Source: Flagellimonas allohymeniacidonis
Lineage (GTDB): Bacteria; Bacteroidota; Bacteroidia; Flavobacteriales; Flavobacteriaceae
Assembly (NCBI RefSeq): GCF_004296335.1
Contig: NZ_SGIU01000002.1
Coordinates: 1,616,429-1,680,428, forward strand
Length of the DNA stretch: 64,000 bases
Direction of reading: 5' to 3'
The notes beneath the pieces were generated by a model. That model did no database searches and was not told the origin of the DNA. It saw nothing but the letters and a program-made list of their open reading frames with translations. A program made the translations under genes and the position numbers. Positions 18,990 to 27,531 of the stretch are shown piece after piece (the stretch's first letter is position 1; the number at the start of each line of letters is the position of its first letter).

Positions 18990-20267
18990 ATGATTTACCA
19001 AAGAAGCAGTGCCTTGTTTGCTGAGGCGAAAAAATATATCCCCGGAGGGGTAAATTCACCCGTAAGAGCCTTTAAAGCTGTTGGGGGAGAACCCATTTTC
19101 GTAAAGGAGGCCAAAGGGGCCTATCTTTATGATGAGGATGGTAATCAATTGATTGATTTCATTGCTTCTTGGGGCCCTCTAATTCTTGGCCATGCTTATG
19201 AACCGGTAATCAATGCAGTGGTGGAAAAGGCAAAAAAGGGAACTTCTTTTGGAATGCCCACGGAAATTGAGACCGAGCTGGCGAAATTGGCAGTATCCAT
19301 GGTGCCCAATATTGATAAAATTCGCTTTGTAAATAGTGGTACTGAGGCATGTATGAGTGCCGTACGATTGGCGAGAGGTTATACTGGAAAAGACAAAATC
19401 ATAAAATTTGCGGGATGTTATCATGGCCACTCTGACGCTTTTTTGATCCAAGCGGGGAGCGGTGCAGTGACTTTTGGAAGCCCCAATAGCCCCGGGGTGA
19501 CCCAAGGTACGGCTAAAGATACTTTGTTGGCCGACTATAACAATTTGGAAAGTGTAAAAGCCCTTATTGAAGCCAATCGCGGTGAGATTGCCGCCATTAT
19601 TTTGGAACCTGTAGCAGGAAATATGGGTTGTATCATTCCTTCGGATGAATTTATTCATGGATTACGAACGCTTTGTAACGAAGAAGATATCTTATTGCTT
19701 TTTGATGAGGTGATGACCGGTTTCCGTTTGGGAAAAGGAGGAGCACAAGAAGTATTGGGTATCGATGCGGATATCGTCATGTTTGGAAAGGTAATTGGTG
19801 GTGGATTACCCGTAGGGGCTTTTGCTGCAAAAGCTGAGATTATGAAGCATTTGGCCCCAGAGGGGCCTGTGTACCAAGCTGGGACCCTCAGTGGGAATCC
19901 CTTAGCCATGAGTGCAGGTCTTGCAATGCTAACCGAATTGAATAAAAGGCCAGAGGTTTTTGACAGTCTTGCCCAAAAAACCGAATACTTGCATAGAGGA
20001 ATTGCTGAGGTATTGACTGAAAAAGGTGTGGCGCATCAGATCAATCGTTATGGGAGCATGATTTCAGTACATTTTTGTGAGGACCCTGTTGTTGATTTTT
20101 CTTCTTCGGCCAAAGGCAATAACGATACCTTTAAAAAGTACTTTCACGGTATGTTGGAGCAGGGGGTGTATTTACCGCCTTCGGCTTTTGAGAGTTATTT
20201 TTTGAATGATGCCCTTAGTTATTCCGATTTGGACAGGACGGTTGAGGCGGTGAGGAAGGTGTTCTAA
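18990..20267 (+). CDS. hemL: Glutamate-1-semialdehyde 2,1-aminomutase
   Basis: A 425-residue PLP aminomutase that makes 5-aminolevulinate, the C5-pathway precursor of heme, in the cytoplasm. Signatures: [19 protein letters not shown] at the start, [31 protein letters not shown], and the PLP-binding block [11 protein letters not shown]...[14 protein letters not shown] with the Schiff-base lysine in FGKVIGGG. Length and motifs are standard. The frame opens with a GTG at 18969, but [10 protein letters not shown] at 18990 is the usual start. The next gene is convergent, 18 bases away. Confidence 0.96.
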   Translation: MIYQRSSALFAEAKKYIPGGVNSPVRAFKAVGGEPIFVKEAKGAYLYDEDGNQLIDFIASWGPLILGHAYEPVINAVVEKAKKGTSFGMPTEIETELAKLAVSMVPNIDKIRFVNSGTEACMSAVRLARGYTGKDKIIKFAGCYHGHSDAFLIQAGSGAVTFGSPNSPGVTQGTAKDTLLADYNNLESVKALIEANRGEIAAIILEPVAGNMGCIIPSDEFIHGLRTLCNEEDILLLFDEVMTGFRLGKGGAQEVLGIDADIVMFGKVIGGGLPVGAFAAKAEIMKHLAPEGPVYQAGTLSGNPLAMSAGLAMLTELNKRPEVFDSLAQKTEYLHRGIAEVLTEKGVAHQINRYGSMISVHFCEDPVVDFSSSAKGNNDTFKKYFHGMLEQGVYLPPSAFESYFLNDALSYSDLDRTVEAVRKVF

Positions 20268-20285
20268 TTTATTCAGAAGAGAAAT

Positions 20286-21470
20286 TTAAACCTTTAATGA
20301 GGTTCGTTTTTTTCTAAATAAACCAATCAACCCCAAGGCTGGCCCGATTGTCAGTACGAGAAAAACAAATTGAGGAGGAATCACCGCAAATAAGGCATTG
20401 ACGACCTGAAGACTTACTATGGTGATGGCAAAACCAATGCAATTCACGATGGTAAGTGCGGTACCTTTTACATTCGGCGGAGCACTATGCGCGACTAGCG
20501 TAGAAAACAAAGGAGAGTCGGCAACAACGACCATGCCCCAAAACAATAAAAACAGAATAAAAACAGGCAAGGGGGCGAAAAGGAGTACAAGGGGTGAAGC
20601 CAAACAACAGACTCCAGACAACAATAAAGCTGTACCTGCTGTGGGTTTAACGCCTTTGCGTTGCGAAATATACCCGCCCAGCACACAGGCCATGCCACCG
20701 ATGGCGATAATCCAAAACGACCAAAACGAAATTCGAAATTCATTGACGCTGTGCCATTCCATGAAAATACCAAGCCAAACGGGAACAAAGGCCCAAAAAG
20801 CATATAGTTCCCACATATGCCCAAAATAACCAAAGGCAGCCGCTCTAAAATCTGATTTTGAAAAGACAGCGATACAGGCGGTAAAATCAAGTTTTTGACT
20901 TTTCTTTCTATAGGGTCCATCTGGTACCAGAGCAATCATCAACAGCCCTCCAAAAAGAGCCAAGAAGGAGGTGGCCAAAATCACATATTTCCATGGAAAG
21001 ATATGCGTAAGGTCTTTTAAAAGATGGGGCAGTGCCGTACCTACGACCAAGGCTCCTACCAAATACCCTAAAGATTTTCCTAGACCCTTATCAAAATAAT
21101 CGGCCGCAATCTTCATTCCCACAGGATAAATACCTGCAAGGAAAAAACCTGTGGCAAAACGAAATACAAGAATGCTGATCAACGTATTGTTATCCCAAAG
21201 CACCCCAAGATTTGCCAAGGCACCCAACAGTGCGCTCCAAAAAAACACTTTGGAAGGTGAAAACCGGTCTGCAAAAGTAAAAACGGCAAATAACAGGGTC
21301 CCTGCAATGAAACCAAGCTGTACAGCGGAGGTAATATGGCCAACACTGCTTTGGGTCAAGCCAAAACTTGAGATAAGGTCCGTGAGCACCCCATTTCCTG
21401 CAAACCACAGCGATGTGCAAAAAAATTGCGCAATTGCAATGATGGGAAGAATATGTTTGGGCGGTTTCAC
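20286..21470 (-). CDS. Major facilitator superfamily transporter
   Basis: 394 residues with about 12 membrane spans, N-terminus MKPPKHILPIIAIAQFFCTSLWFAGNG. The A-like motif after span 2 (FADRFSPSKVFFWSA) and the internal repeat of two six-span halves identify an MFS carrier. The ASLWFAGN opening recalls the CynX/NimT-like branch, but the substrate cannot be told. It starts with GTG at 21470; the nearest upstream ATG is in another frame. It faces hemL tail to tail and follows the next membrane protein gene by 70 bases. Confidence 0.9.
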   Translation of the reverse strand: MKPPKHILPIIAIAQFFCTSLWFAGNGVLTDLISSFGLTQSSVGHITSAVQLGFIAGTLLFAVFTFADRFSPSKVFFWSALLGALANLGVLWDNNTLISILVFRFATGFFLAGIYPVGMKIAADYFDKGLGKSLGYLVGALVVGTALPHLLKDLTHIFPWKYVILATSFLALFGGLLMIALVPDGPYRKKSQKLDFTACIAVFSKSDFRAAAFGYFGHMWELYAFWAFVPVWLGIFMEWHSVNEFRISFWSFWIIAIGGMACVLGGYISQRKGVKPTAGTALLLSGVCCLASPLVLLFAPLPVFILFLLFWGMVVVADSPLFSTLVAHSAPPNVKGTALTIVNCIGFAITIVSLQVVNALFAVIPPQFVFLVLTIGPALGLIGLFRKKRTSLKV

Positions 21471-21540
21471 AGAGGTATTTGCATAAAACTGTCGTATGGT
21501 CTTGAACAGCTTTGCGAAAATAGCAGAATAATTGTGTCTA

Positions 21541-22272
21541 TTATCCTTTAATCATGTACCTCAAAAAGGTAGCTATCCCCTCCGAACGGCCCAATGGTTC
21601 CAAAAAACAAGTATAGATATTCACACCTATGGCCAAATAAGTAGCCGGGTGCTTTAATTTTTGGTACTTCCAAGCCGCCAGTAGTATCAGTGCAATAATT
21701 AGGGCTTGGGTGAGATAGACCGGAGCCATGATATCTATATTGGGCCAGTTTTCGAGATGTACCAAAACAAAAATGTTCTGTATCCCGCGCCCCAATGCCG
21801 GCATCATAATGATGAACACAGTGGTAATCAACCACCAGGCGTGGTCTTCTAGACTTTTTCGTTTTATGATGCTCATAATGACAGCATAGCCAAAGGCGAT
21901 GATCATCACAATTTCAACAGCTGCTACGCCCATAAAGAACCACGGTTCAAATGGCCCAAAGGCATCCCGGAGTTCTGCCGACCTGTCCGCGTTCACAATA
22001 TCGCGATGCAGCATGCTGAAGGCGGTAATCGCTACACCTCCGGCCAAGAACATCCCAATAATGCCATTGGTACGGTGCTTTTCCAACTTTCCGTGGGTAG
22101 CATAATATGGTTGTAGAATCAGGTACAGATACCAGAGAGTTCCAGTCCAATAGTGCACATGCACGGACCACGCATTTTCTGTAAAATCGCCCCAATAATC
22201 CCTAAAAATCCCAAATTGCATCAACACCATGGGGATAAGCATCCACAGGTGGAGAGTTTTGTATTTGTTCAT
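21541..22272 (-). CDS. Seven-span membrane protein (DUF2306-like)
   Basis: 243 residues with about seven predicted membrane segments. It begins MNKYKTLHLWMLIPMVLMQFGIF, has a HVHYWTGTLWYLYLILQPYYATHGKLEKHRTNG loop and a HAWWLITTVFIIMMPALGRGIQN segment. The conserved His residues at HxHYWTG, KHRxNG and DHAWW resemble the DUF2306/cytochrome-like membrane families, in which His pairs may bind heme or metal. I cannot assign a function. It stands between the MFS gene and a 230-base gap that holds a palindromic repeat. Confidence 0.75.
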   Translation of the reverse strand: MNKYKTLHLWMLIPMVLMQFGIFRDYWGDFTENAWSVHVHYWTGTLWYLYLILQPYYATHGKLEKHRTNGIIGMFLAGGVAITAFSMLHRDIVNADRSAELRDAFGPFEPWFFMGVAAVEIVMIIAFGYAVIMSIIKRKSLEDHAWWLITTVFIIMMPALGRGIQNIFVLVHLENWPNIDIMAPVYLTQALIIALILLAAWKYQKLKHPATYLAIGVNIYTCFLEPLGRSEGIATFLRYMIKG

Positions 22273-22392
22273 AATTGTTAGTATGTATTAGGGGGAGCTT
22301 TGGTAAAAGCGAGAGGGAATATGCTGAGAACAAGATAGATAAAAGAAGTTAAACTCAAAAAAGAAATGGACGGAGTGCCTATATCTTCTTTG

Positions 22393-22465
22393 GATTTCTC
22401 ACTATGTTCGAAATGACGAGGTGTTCTAAAGTGTCATTTCGAAAGAGCTGCGCGACTGAGAAATC
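22393..22465. repeat. Imperfect palindromic intergenic repeat
   Basis: Left arm GATTTCTC...TTCGAAATGAC (22393-22417) and right arm GTCATTTCGAA...GAGAAATC (22433-22465) are inverted copies with an internal mismatch and insertion and a 15-base loop. Words of the type GTCATTTCGA...GAGAAATC are familiar to me as a dispersed intergenic repeat in Bacteroidota genomes. It lies between leftward genes and could form a hairpin in RNA. Confidence 0.7.
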
Positions 22466-22506
22466 TCCACCAGGTTCGCGGAAGGAAAGAGGGTAATAAT
22501 TCTGTT

Positions 22507-22899
22507 TTAAGCATTCCATGTTTTCTCTAGCTTTCCCAAGGCATCTAAAATGGCCAAAGGACTTTTACTGAAAATGGAAGCGCCCACTGTAACCACGGAA
22601 GCCGCTATATTGATGGCCTTTTGAACATTTTGAAGGCTTTTGTAGGTTTTGGTTATTTCTTCGGTAATCTTGGCTATTCGAGCTAAAGAATCCTCCACAT
22701 CGTTCATGACCAAAGTGGCAGAGATGGTATAGAAATCATCCGAATAGTTAAGAATTCTTCGGTGCGATTCCCTTAACTTTCGATTTTGGGCCTTGGTCAA
22801 GGTATCGAAATTGTTCATGCGATAATCACCAATGGACTGTGCCAAAGTCAGGAATGTATTGGCGAGCTCGTTGATTTGTTTTGAGGTAAGTCTGGCCAT
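22507..22899 (-). CDS. Small helical protein, unrecognised, paired with upstream lipoprotein
   Basis: 130 residues, not recognised. It is predicted to be almost all alpha-helical: an N-terminal amphipathic helix (KQINELANTFLTLAQSIGDY), a basic helix with AQNRKLRESHRRILNYSDDF, a long helix EDSLARIAKITEEITKTYKSLQN and a hydrophobic stretch IAASVVTVGASIFSKSPLAILDAL (about 98-121) that could enter a membrane. There is no signal peptide. Its ATG overlaps the stop of the lipoprotein gene (TAATG), so the two proteins are made together and probably act together. A helical protein ending in a hydrophobic segment could be a pore-like or coat-like component, but this is speculation. Confidence 0.65.
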   Translation of the reverse strand: MARLTSKQINELANTFLTLAQSIGDYRMNNFDTLTKAQNRKLRESHRRILNYSDDFYTISATLVMNDVEDSLARIAKITEEITKTYKSLQNVQKAINIAASVVTVGASIFSKSPLAILDALGKLEKTWNA

Positions 22900-23771
22900 T
22901 ATTCGGTTTTTTTGAATTCGGTGATAATGATATCAATTTCGTTTGCATAGCTGAAAAGCAATTGTTTGATTTCTTCAGCTTTTAGAGTTTCAAGGTGATC
23001 AAACAATTCCTGATGACCTTCCGATATTTTTTGAAGCGTTTTTGAATAGATACCAAGTTTGTTTTGCTTCTTTTCGATGTCGCCCTGTCTTTTGTAGTAT
23101 TCTTGGGTTGTCTGGCGCTTTTCAAACATTGAAAGGGAGTCGCTTTTGGTTAAGTCGAAGAAATAGGCTCGGTTTCTTTCTTTTTCAACTTCAAGTTTAC
23201 CATACAAATTGGAGGAAAGGTTAAAATCCAAATAGGCCAGTAACTCTTTAATAGGGGCATTTGCCTCAGTGACGTAGGTCTTGATTTTGCTTTTTCTTTT
23301 AGAGTCGGCAAATACATTGATGAGAATTCGGGCAACCCGTGAATAGGATGCCACCTGTTCTTTTTCAATTTTAATGGAGCCAAAATCACCTTCGGTCAAC
23401 GCATTTTCAAGTTCATCCGTTCTGTATGTGGCCAAACCGTTATCAGAAACGAGGCTTAGGCCCTCAAAGTACCCATAAATGGCATTATATATTTTCAAGT
23501 TGATACTGTCCGCTTTTTGCTCTGGGGAGCAATTACAAGTTTTGTCTTCAATAAGGAGCATATTGATTTTATCAAACATGCATCGGTCCATACAGCTTTG
23601 CGAAAAGCCATAGTGGATTTCTTCGAAAGCCTTGACTCCTTCTAAGGAGGACGTCGAATAATCGTTGACATGTTTTAGGTTGACACAACCTGTTAATACA
23701 ATACACAGGATTGAAGCAATGGACATTCTGCGGAACGATTTCCTTGTTATGTATTTCAGATGGAATCTCAT
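22899..23771 (-). CDS. Lipoprotein of unknown function, first gene of a two-gene unit
   Basis: 290 residues from the ATG at 23771 (an in-frame ATG at 23804 gives an unlikely longer start; 23726 would remove the basic n-region RKSFRR). The lipobox is IVLTGC with Cys29. A Cys cluster follows (SCMDRCMFDK...CNCSPEQK), which may form disulfides outside the inner membrane, and the second half is strongly helical with long charged coiled-coil stretches (KLEVEKERNRAYFFDL, EYYKRQGDIEKKQNKLG). It is coupled by a TAATG overlap to the small helical gene after it. Nothing in the neighbourhood explains its role; I do not recognise the family. Confidence 0.68.
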   Translation of the reverse strand: MRFHLKYITRKSFRRMSIASILCIVLTGCVNLKHVNDYSTSSLEGVKAFEEIHYGFSQSCMDRCMFDKINMLLIEDKTCNCSPEQKADSINLKIYNAIYGYFEGLSLVSDNGLATYRTDELENALTEGDFGSIKIEKEQVASYSRVARILINVFADSKRKSKIKTYVTEANAPIKELLAYLDFNLSSNLYGKLEVEKERNRAYFFDLTKSDSLSMFEKRQTTQEYYKRQGDIEKKQNKLGIYSKTLQKISEGHQELFDHLETLKAEEIKQLLFSYANEIDIIITEFKKTE

Positions 23772-23985
23772 AACGGGTATTTGATAGCGTTTTTGTGTAA
23801 ACAACTTAGATTACAAGTTCGGGTATTTTTGTCTTCAAGGCAATATTTCTATTTCTTTTTAAGTAAGAAAACACCTAAAAATTGCTAAAACATTGGAAAG
23901 GCCCATTGTGACTTGTGGTGAAGGAATCACTACAGGCTATAACGGTGTAAATTGGAAGTAGGCAATCACAAGAGAGTGTTAAAAT

Positions 23986-24005
23986 TTTACCGAACGTTTG
24001 GTAAA
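23986..24005. promoter_or_regulatory. TetR operator 1 (upstream of the tetR gene)
   Basis: TTTACCGAACGTTTGGTAAA is a palindrome with one mismatched pair, and shares its core with the perfect palindrome at 24612-24629. It covers the -33 element of the tetR promoter, so binding should block transcription: autorepression. Confidence 0.85.
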
Positions 24006-24027
24006 TTTGAAATTCTTGTTACATTTG
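23997..24027 (+). promoter_or_regulatory. tetR promoter (TTTG-N19-TACATTTG)
   Basis: TTTG at 23997-24000 and TACATTTG at 24020-24027 fit the Bacteroidota -33/-7 consensus with 19 bases between. The ATG at 24032 lies only 4 bases after the -7 box, so the mRNA would be leaderless or nearly so. Confidence 0.75.
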
Positions 24028-24031
24028 TCCC

Positions 24032-24592
24032 ATGAGAATGGCAAAAGTATCAGATCAGGAGATTTTAAACGGATTAATGTCGGTGTTCCGCTCTAAGGGC
24101 TATGACGGAGCCAGTCTTAATGAGTTGGCGGACGCTACAGGCCTTAAGAAAGCCAGTCTGTATCATCGCTTTCCTGGAGGGAAAAAGGAGATGACCTCCG
24201 CTGTACTCGACTTTATGGAATCGTGGATCAACAATAAGGTCTACAAGGTATTGTCGGATAGCCAAGTGGCTCCCGCGGAACGTTTACAGGAAGCTTTGGT
24301 CAATATTAATGCCGTATACAATGAAGGGCGGGAGGTATGTTTGTACCGTTCTCTCTCCATGGATACCGGAATGGCGCTTTTTGGCGAAAAAATAGAAAAG
24401 GGAATCAACCAATGGTTGGAATCGTTCAGCATTTTGGGGCGAGCTGTTGGACAGGATGAGGACGCGGCGATGCAAAAGGCGAAGCAAACCTTTATTGAAA
24501 TACAGGGGAGCTTGGTACTTTCCAAAGCTATGAATAGCACCGAGCCTTTTCAAAAGGCTATCCAACAAACTACAATGCGATACAAAATCTAA
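24032..24592 (+). CDS. TetR/AcrR family repressor
   Basis: 186 residues. The N-terminal TetR helix-turn-helix lies at about 5-50 (QEILNGLMSVFRSKGYDGASLNELADATGLKKASLYHRFPGGKKEM is written here only in outline: SLNELADATGL with KASLYHRF recognition helix). The C-terminal ligand domain is divergent, as usual. Palindromes with the same half-site lie before this gene and before the hydrolase gene after it, so it probably represses itself and the hydrolase-DUF1348 unit until an effector binds. Two possible ATGs, 24032 and 24038, lie right at the predicted transcription start. Confidence 0.93.
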   Translation: MRMAKVSDQEILNGLMSVFRSKGYDGASLNELADATGLKKASLYHRFPGGKKEMTSAVLDFMESWINNKVYKVLSDSQVAPAERLQEALVNINAVYNEGREVCLYRSLSMDTGMALFGEKIEKGINQWLESFSILGRAVGQDEDAAMQKAKQTFIEIQGSLVLSKAMNSTEPFQKAIQQTTMRYKI

Positions 24593-24611
24593 AAAAATTT
24601 AAAAATATAAA

Positions 24612-24629
24612 TTACCGAACGTTCGGTAA
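24612..24629. promoter_or_regulatory. TetR operator 2 (upstream of the hydrolase gene)
   Basis: TTACCGAACGTTCGGTAA is a perfect 18-base palindrome in the 57-base gap between tetR and the hydrolase gene. It repeats the operator 1 sequence with one change. Confidence 0.88.
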
Positions 24630-24649
24630 CAATAATTAAATTCAAAACA

Positions 24650-25615
24650 ATGAAAACTAGAAAAACGATTGTAACACTTTTTACTTTGGCGATTTTGGTC
24701 GCCGCGAACCTAAACGGACAGAACAAAAAAAGGTCCGTAACAAAGCAGCAGTATCCAACAACCTACCATACCGCAAAGGTGTCTGGATTGGATATTTTTT
24801 ACCGTGAAGCGGGTCCAAAAGATGCACCTACCTTGCTTTTATTGCACGGCTACCCCACTTCTTCGCACATGTTCCGAAATTTGATCAAAGATCTGTCTGA
24901 CGACTATCATCTTATTGCACCGGATTACCCTGGCTACGGCCGCAGCTCACAACCTCCAATGGCTGATTTTGAGTATTCCTTCGCCAATTTCGCAGAAATC
25001 GTTGACGAGCTATTGACACAACTCAAGGTGGATCGCTATAGCCTTTACCTGATGGATTACGGTGCACCTGTGGGATATCGCATCTTTGAAAAGCATCCGG
25101 AACGTGTGGAGGCATTTATCGTACAAAACGGGAATGCCTATGAAGAAGGTTTGGCAGATTTCTGGGACCCTTTACGTAAGCTTTGGACAGACAATTCACA
25201 AGCCAATAAGGAACCTTTGCAGGCTTTCCACCAAATTGAAGGATTGAAATGGCAATACCTCTATGGGGTTCAGGATAGCAGCAAGGTAAGTCCCGATAAC
25301 TGGAATCACGATTTACAACACTTAACACGACCTGAAAACAACGAAATTCAGTTGGCCATGTTCTATGATTACCGAACCAATGTAGACCGTTACCCAGGAT
25401 GGCAAAAGCTATTCCGAGAGTATCAAGTGCCTACATTAATTGTATGGGGAAAGAACGATTATATTTTTCCACCCTCTGGAGCGCATCCATACAAAAGGGA
25501 TTTGAAAAATGTGGATTTCCATCTGTTGAATACCGGTCACTTTGCCTTGGAGGAAAAAGGCGATGAAATTGCGGGCTATATACTAAATTTTTTAAAGAAG
25601 AATAAAATCCAATAA
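24650..25615 (+). CDS. Exported alpha/beta hydrolase (haloalkane dehalogenase / epoxide hydrolase-like)
   Basis: 321 residues. A signal peptide (about 1-22, ending NLNG) precedes an alpha/beta hydrolase. The oxyanion motif is HGYPTSS (66-72), the nucleophile is Asp136 in LMDYGAP, the acid is probably Asp270 (GKNDYIFPP) and the general base His297 (TGHFALEE). An Asp nucleophile points to the dehalogenase/epoxide hydrolase group rather than Ser esterases. An export signal is less usual for that group. It is preceded by a TetR operator and followed by DUF1348, so the pair looks like a chemically induced detoxification unit. The substrate cannot be read. Confidence 0.9.
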   Translation: MKTRKTIVTLFTLAILVAANLNGQNKKRSVTKQQYPTTYHTAKVSGLDIFYREAGPKDAPTLLLLHGYPTSSHMFRNLIKDLSDDYHLIAPDYPGYGRSSQPPMADFEYSFANFAEIVDELLTQLKVDRYSLYLMDYGAPVGYRIFEKHPERVEAFIVQNGNAYEEGLADFWDPLRKLWTDNSQANKEPLQAFHQIEGLKWQYLYGVQDSSKVSPDNWNHDLQHLTRPENNEIQLAMFYDYRTNVDRYPGWQKLFREYQVPTLIVWGKNDYIFPPSGAHPYKRDLKNVDFHLLNTGHFALEEKGDEIAGYILNFLKKNKIQ

Positions 25616-25710
25616 CCTATTCAGAGCATTGCCCGCGGTACTTTTTTCATGATACTGCGGGTAGTGTTTTTGGGTTTACTACGACAAAACAATTAGCAAC
25701 AGTAAATAAG

Positions 25711-26130
25711 ATGGCACAAGAAATAAAACTACCAGTCCCTCCATTTAGCTTGGAGACGGCCAAACAGAAAATACAAATGGCGGAAGACGCCTGGAATAGC
25801 CAAGACCCTGTGAAGGTGTCAAAAGCCTACACTGTGGATAGTGAATGGCGTAACCGTTCCCAGTTCATCAATGGGCGCGAAGAGATTCAGGCCTTTTTGA
25901 CCGAGAAATGGGAAAATGAGCGGAATTACAAGCTCAAAAAGGAATACTGGGCGCACGGAGATAACCGGATAGCAGTACGTTTTGAGTATGAATTTCAAGA
26001 CAAGCAAGGCAACTGGTTTAGGGCGTATGGCAATGAAAATTGGGAATTTGATGCCAATGGCTTAATGAAGAAACGCTATGCCAGCATCAATGATGTCCCG
26101 ATTACTGAATCTGAACGTAGGTTAAAATAG
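25711..26130 (+). CDS. DUF1348 / NTF2-like small protein
   Basis: 139 residues of a SnoaL/NTF2-like fold in the DUF1348 branch: [38 protein letters not shown], and the conserved end [25 protein letters not shown] then [11 protein letters not shown]. It lacks a signal peptide, so it is cytoplasmic. It follows the hydrolase after 95 bases and ends at a strong hairpin, so the tetR operator at 24612 may control both genes. Role unknown; DUF1348 genes often sit with TetR regulators and stress enzymes. Confidence 0.88.
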   Translation: MAQEIKLPVPPFSLETAKQKIQMAEDAWNSQDPVKVSKAYTVDSEWRNRSQFINGREEIQAFLTEKWENERNYKLKKEYWAHGDNRIAVRFEYEFQDKQGNWFRAYGNENWEFDANGLMKKRYASINDVPITESERRLK

Positions 26131-26154
26131 AAAGCGGGGCAGACGCCCCGCTTT
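26131..26154. terminator. Bidirectional terminator after the hydrolase-DUF1348 unit
   Basis: AAAGCGGGGC-AGAC-GCCCCGCTTT is a perfect 10-bp stem with a 4-base loop, directly after the DUF1348 stop and before the convergent DoxX gene end. Confidence 0.92.
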
Positions 26155-26180
26155 CACACAAACTAACCAACTTAAAACCC

Positions 26181-26627
26181 TTAGATGGGCTTTATCCATA
26201 GCAGATGCTTCCATTGGGAAGATTCCTTCAGAATCAAGGCGATATTGACCCCAAATAAGGCACAGGTTTGCAGTAGTTCTGAAATTTCATCAGATTCCAA
26301 AAAGATATGGAACAGGAAAATGTTCAAGGTGATGGGGAGCAAAAAGAGGGCTCCAACGAAACTGGTATACTGTATCACCAGTAGCAATCCAAAAAGGAGC
26401 TCGCAAATTCCCAGCAATTGCCAGAAATAACCGGTTTGTTTACTACCGCTGATGTATAGAATTTTTTGCAAGGTACTTTCCTTGGCAGGATCTTTGAATT
26501 TCTCCGCTTTTTCGACCACTTCAACCGGGGCAGGAATAGGCTTCTGAAACTTTTGGATACCTCCATAGATCATAAAGCCACCTAAAAACAATCGTAATGC
26601 GATAAATAAGATTTGTACTGCTTTCAT
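26181..26627 (-). CDS. DoxX-like membrane protein
   Basis: 148 residues from the ATG at 26627; the open frame continues upstream into the HmuY gene, but MKAVQILFIALRLFLGGFMIYGGIQKF is a standard DoxX start. Four membrane spans are predicted (about 4-24, 65-85, 90-108, 118-135). A charged insert (EVVEKAEKFKDPAKE) follows span 1. DoxX proteins are small quinone- or redox-linked membrane proteins of uncertain function. Its start is one base from the HmuY stop, so it is the third gene of the receptor-HmuY-DoxX operon. Confidence 0.85.
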   Translation of the reverse strand: MKAVQILFIALRLFLGGFMIYGGIQKFQKPIPAPVEVVEKAEKFKDPAKESTLQKILYISGSKQTGYFWQLLGICELLFGLLLVIQYTSFVGALFLLPITLNIFLFHIFLESDEISELLQTCALFGVNIALILKESSQWKHLLWIKPI

Positions 26628-26628
26628 A

Positions 26629-27513
26629 TTAGTTGGCTGCCAATGTGGTTTCACCTTCGTTGGGATTATAGACAAAATTGAAGGTGTAATATCGAGAAGG
26701 AGTGGTGAAACCATCAGGATTCACCGGAGCATTCTCATAGTAGCTCAAAATTTCAACTTTGGCGTATCTTCCATCATGGGTACGAAAAACCAAAACTTTA
26801 CCTGGAATTGGCGTCACTAAATTGGTCATAAAATTATAGTTGTACCAACCATTATCACTCCCAGAGGGAATGGCAAAAGCTGCACCGGCGTCTTGTGTAA
26901 ACGTAAGCCCATCCACCGAGTTCACTTCCGAAAAAATACCATCTACTAAAGCGGCAGCCCCCTCACCATTTCGGATTGGTTCGTCATTGGTGCCCGTTTC
27001 AACACCTCCATTTACTGCGATGGTCGTTCCTCGGAATGCAATGTCCCAATCCGTTTCACTTGTGGTCTCAGCTCCTGTTTCAAAGCTAAACTTGGTGAAC
27101 TCACCTGAGATTTCCCCTTGCCCTTGCCCACCCGTCTGGGGGGCAAAAAGGTTGGAAACAGAACGAGTAACCAACTCCGATAAGACCGTGAAATTTGCAG
27201 GAGTGTTCTTGGCAACACCATCAATACTTATGCTAACGGTACCAGATGCAGCTCCAACGGGTACCGAAGTCACAATTTCAGAACTGTTGACCGAACTAAT
27301 GGTTGCAACTACTCCATTAAAAGTCAAATTGATTCCTGAAGCATCTGTTGGAAAATTGGTTCCGGTAATCGTAATTTCTGTGCCAACAGGACCTGATTCG
27401 GGCGAAATGGACGTTACGGTAAACTCGAGTGAATCTGAATCATTGTCATCGCTGCAGGCCACAAAGACAAACAGCGCAACTGATATGGTAAATAATTTTA
27501 AGGTAGTTTTCAT
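26629..27513 (-). CDS. HmuY-family heme-binding lipoprotein with N-terminal IPT/TIG domain
   Basis: 294 residues: lipoprotein signal (FVFVAC, Cys20), an IPT/TIG immunoglobulin-like domain at about 31-112 (VTSISPESGPVGTEITITGTNF written as its core), then an HmuY-type domain at about 115-290 with FTKFSFETGAET...DWDIAFRGTTI, NGEGAAALVDGIFSEV, VLVFRTHDGRYAKVEILSYY and SRYYTFNFVYNP. HmuY proteins take heme from host proteins and hand it to a TonB receptor, here the gene just upstream (18-base gap). The fused TIG domain is extra compared with the classic Porphyromonas HmuY. Heme-binding His ligands are not conserved in an obvious way, so the ligand could differ. Confidence 0.88.
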   Translation of the reverse strand: MKTTLKLFTISVALFVFVACSDDNDSDSLEFTVTSISPESGPVGTEITITGTNFPTDASGINLTFNGVVATISSVNSSEIVTSVPVGAASGTVSISIDGVAKNTPANFTVLSELVTRSVSNLFAPQTGGQGQGEISGEFTKFSFETGAETTSETDWDIAFRGTTIAVNGGVETGTNDEPIRNGEGAAALVDGIFSEVNSVDGLTFTQDAGAAFAIPSGSDNGWYNYNFMTNLVTPIPGKVLVFRTHDGRYAKVEILSYYENAPVNPDGFTTPSRYYTFNFVYNPNEGETTLAAN

Positions 27514-27531
27514 AGGGATTTTCGTTAAGGG

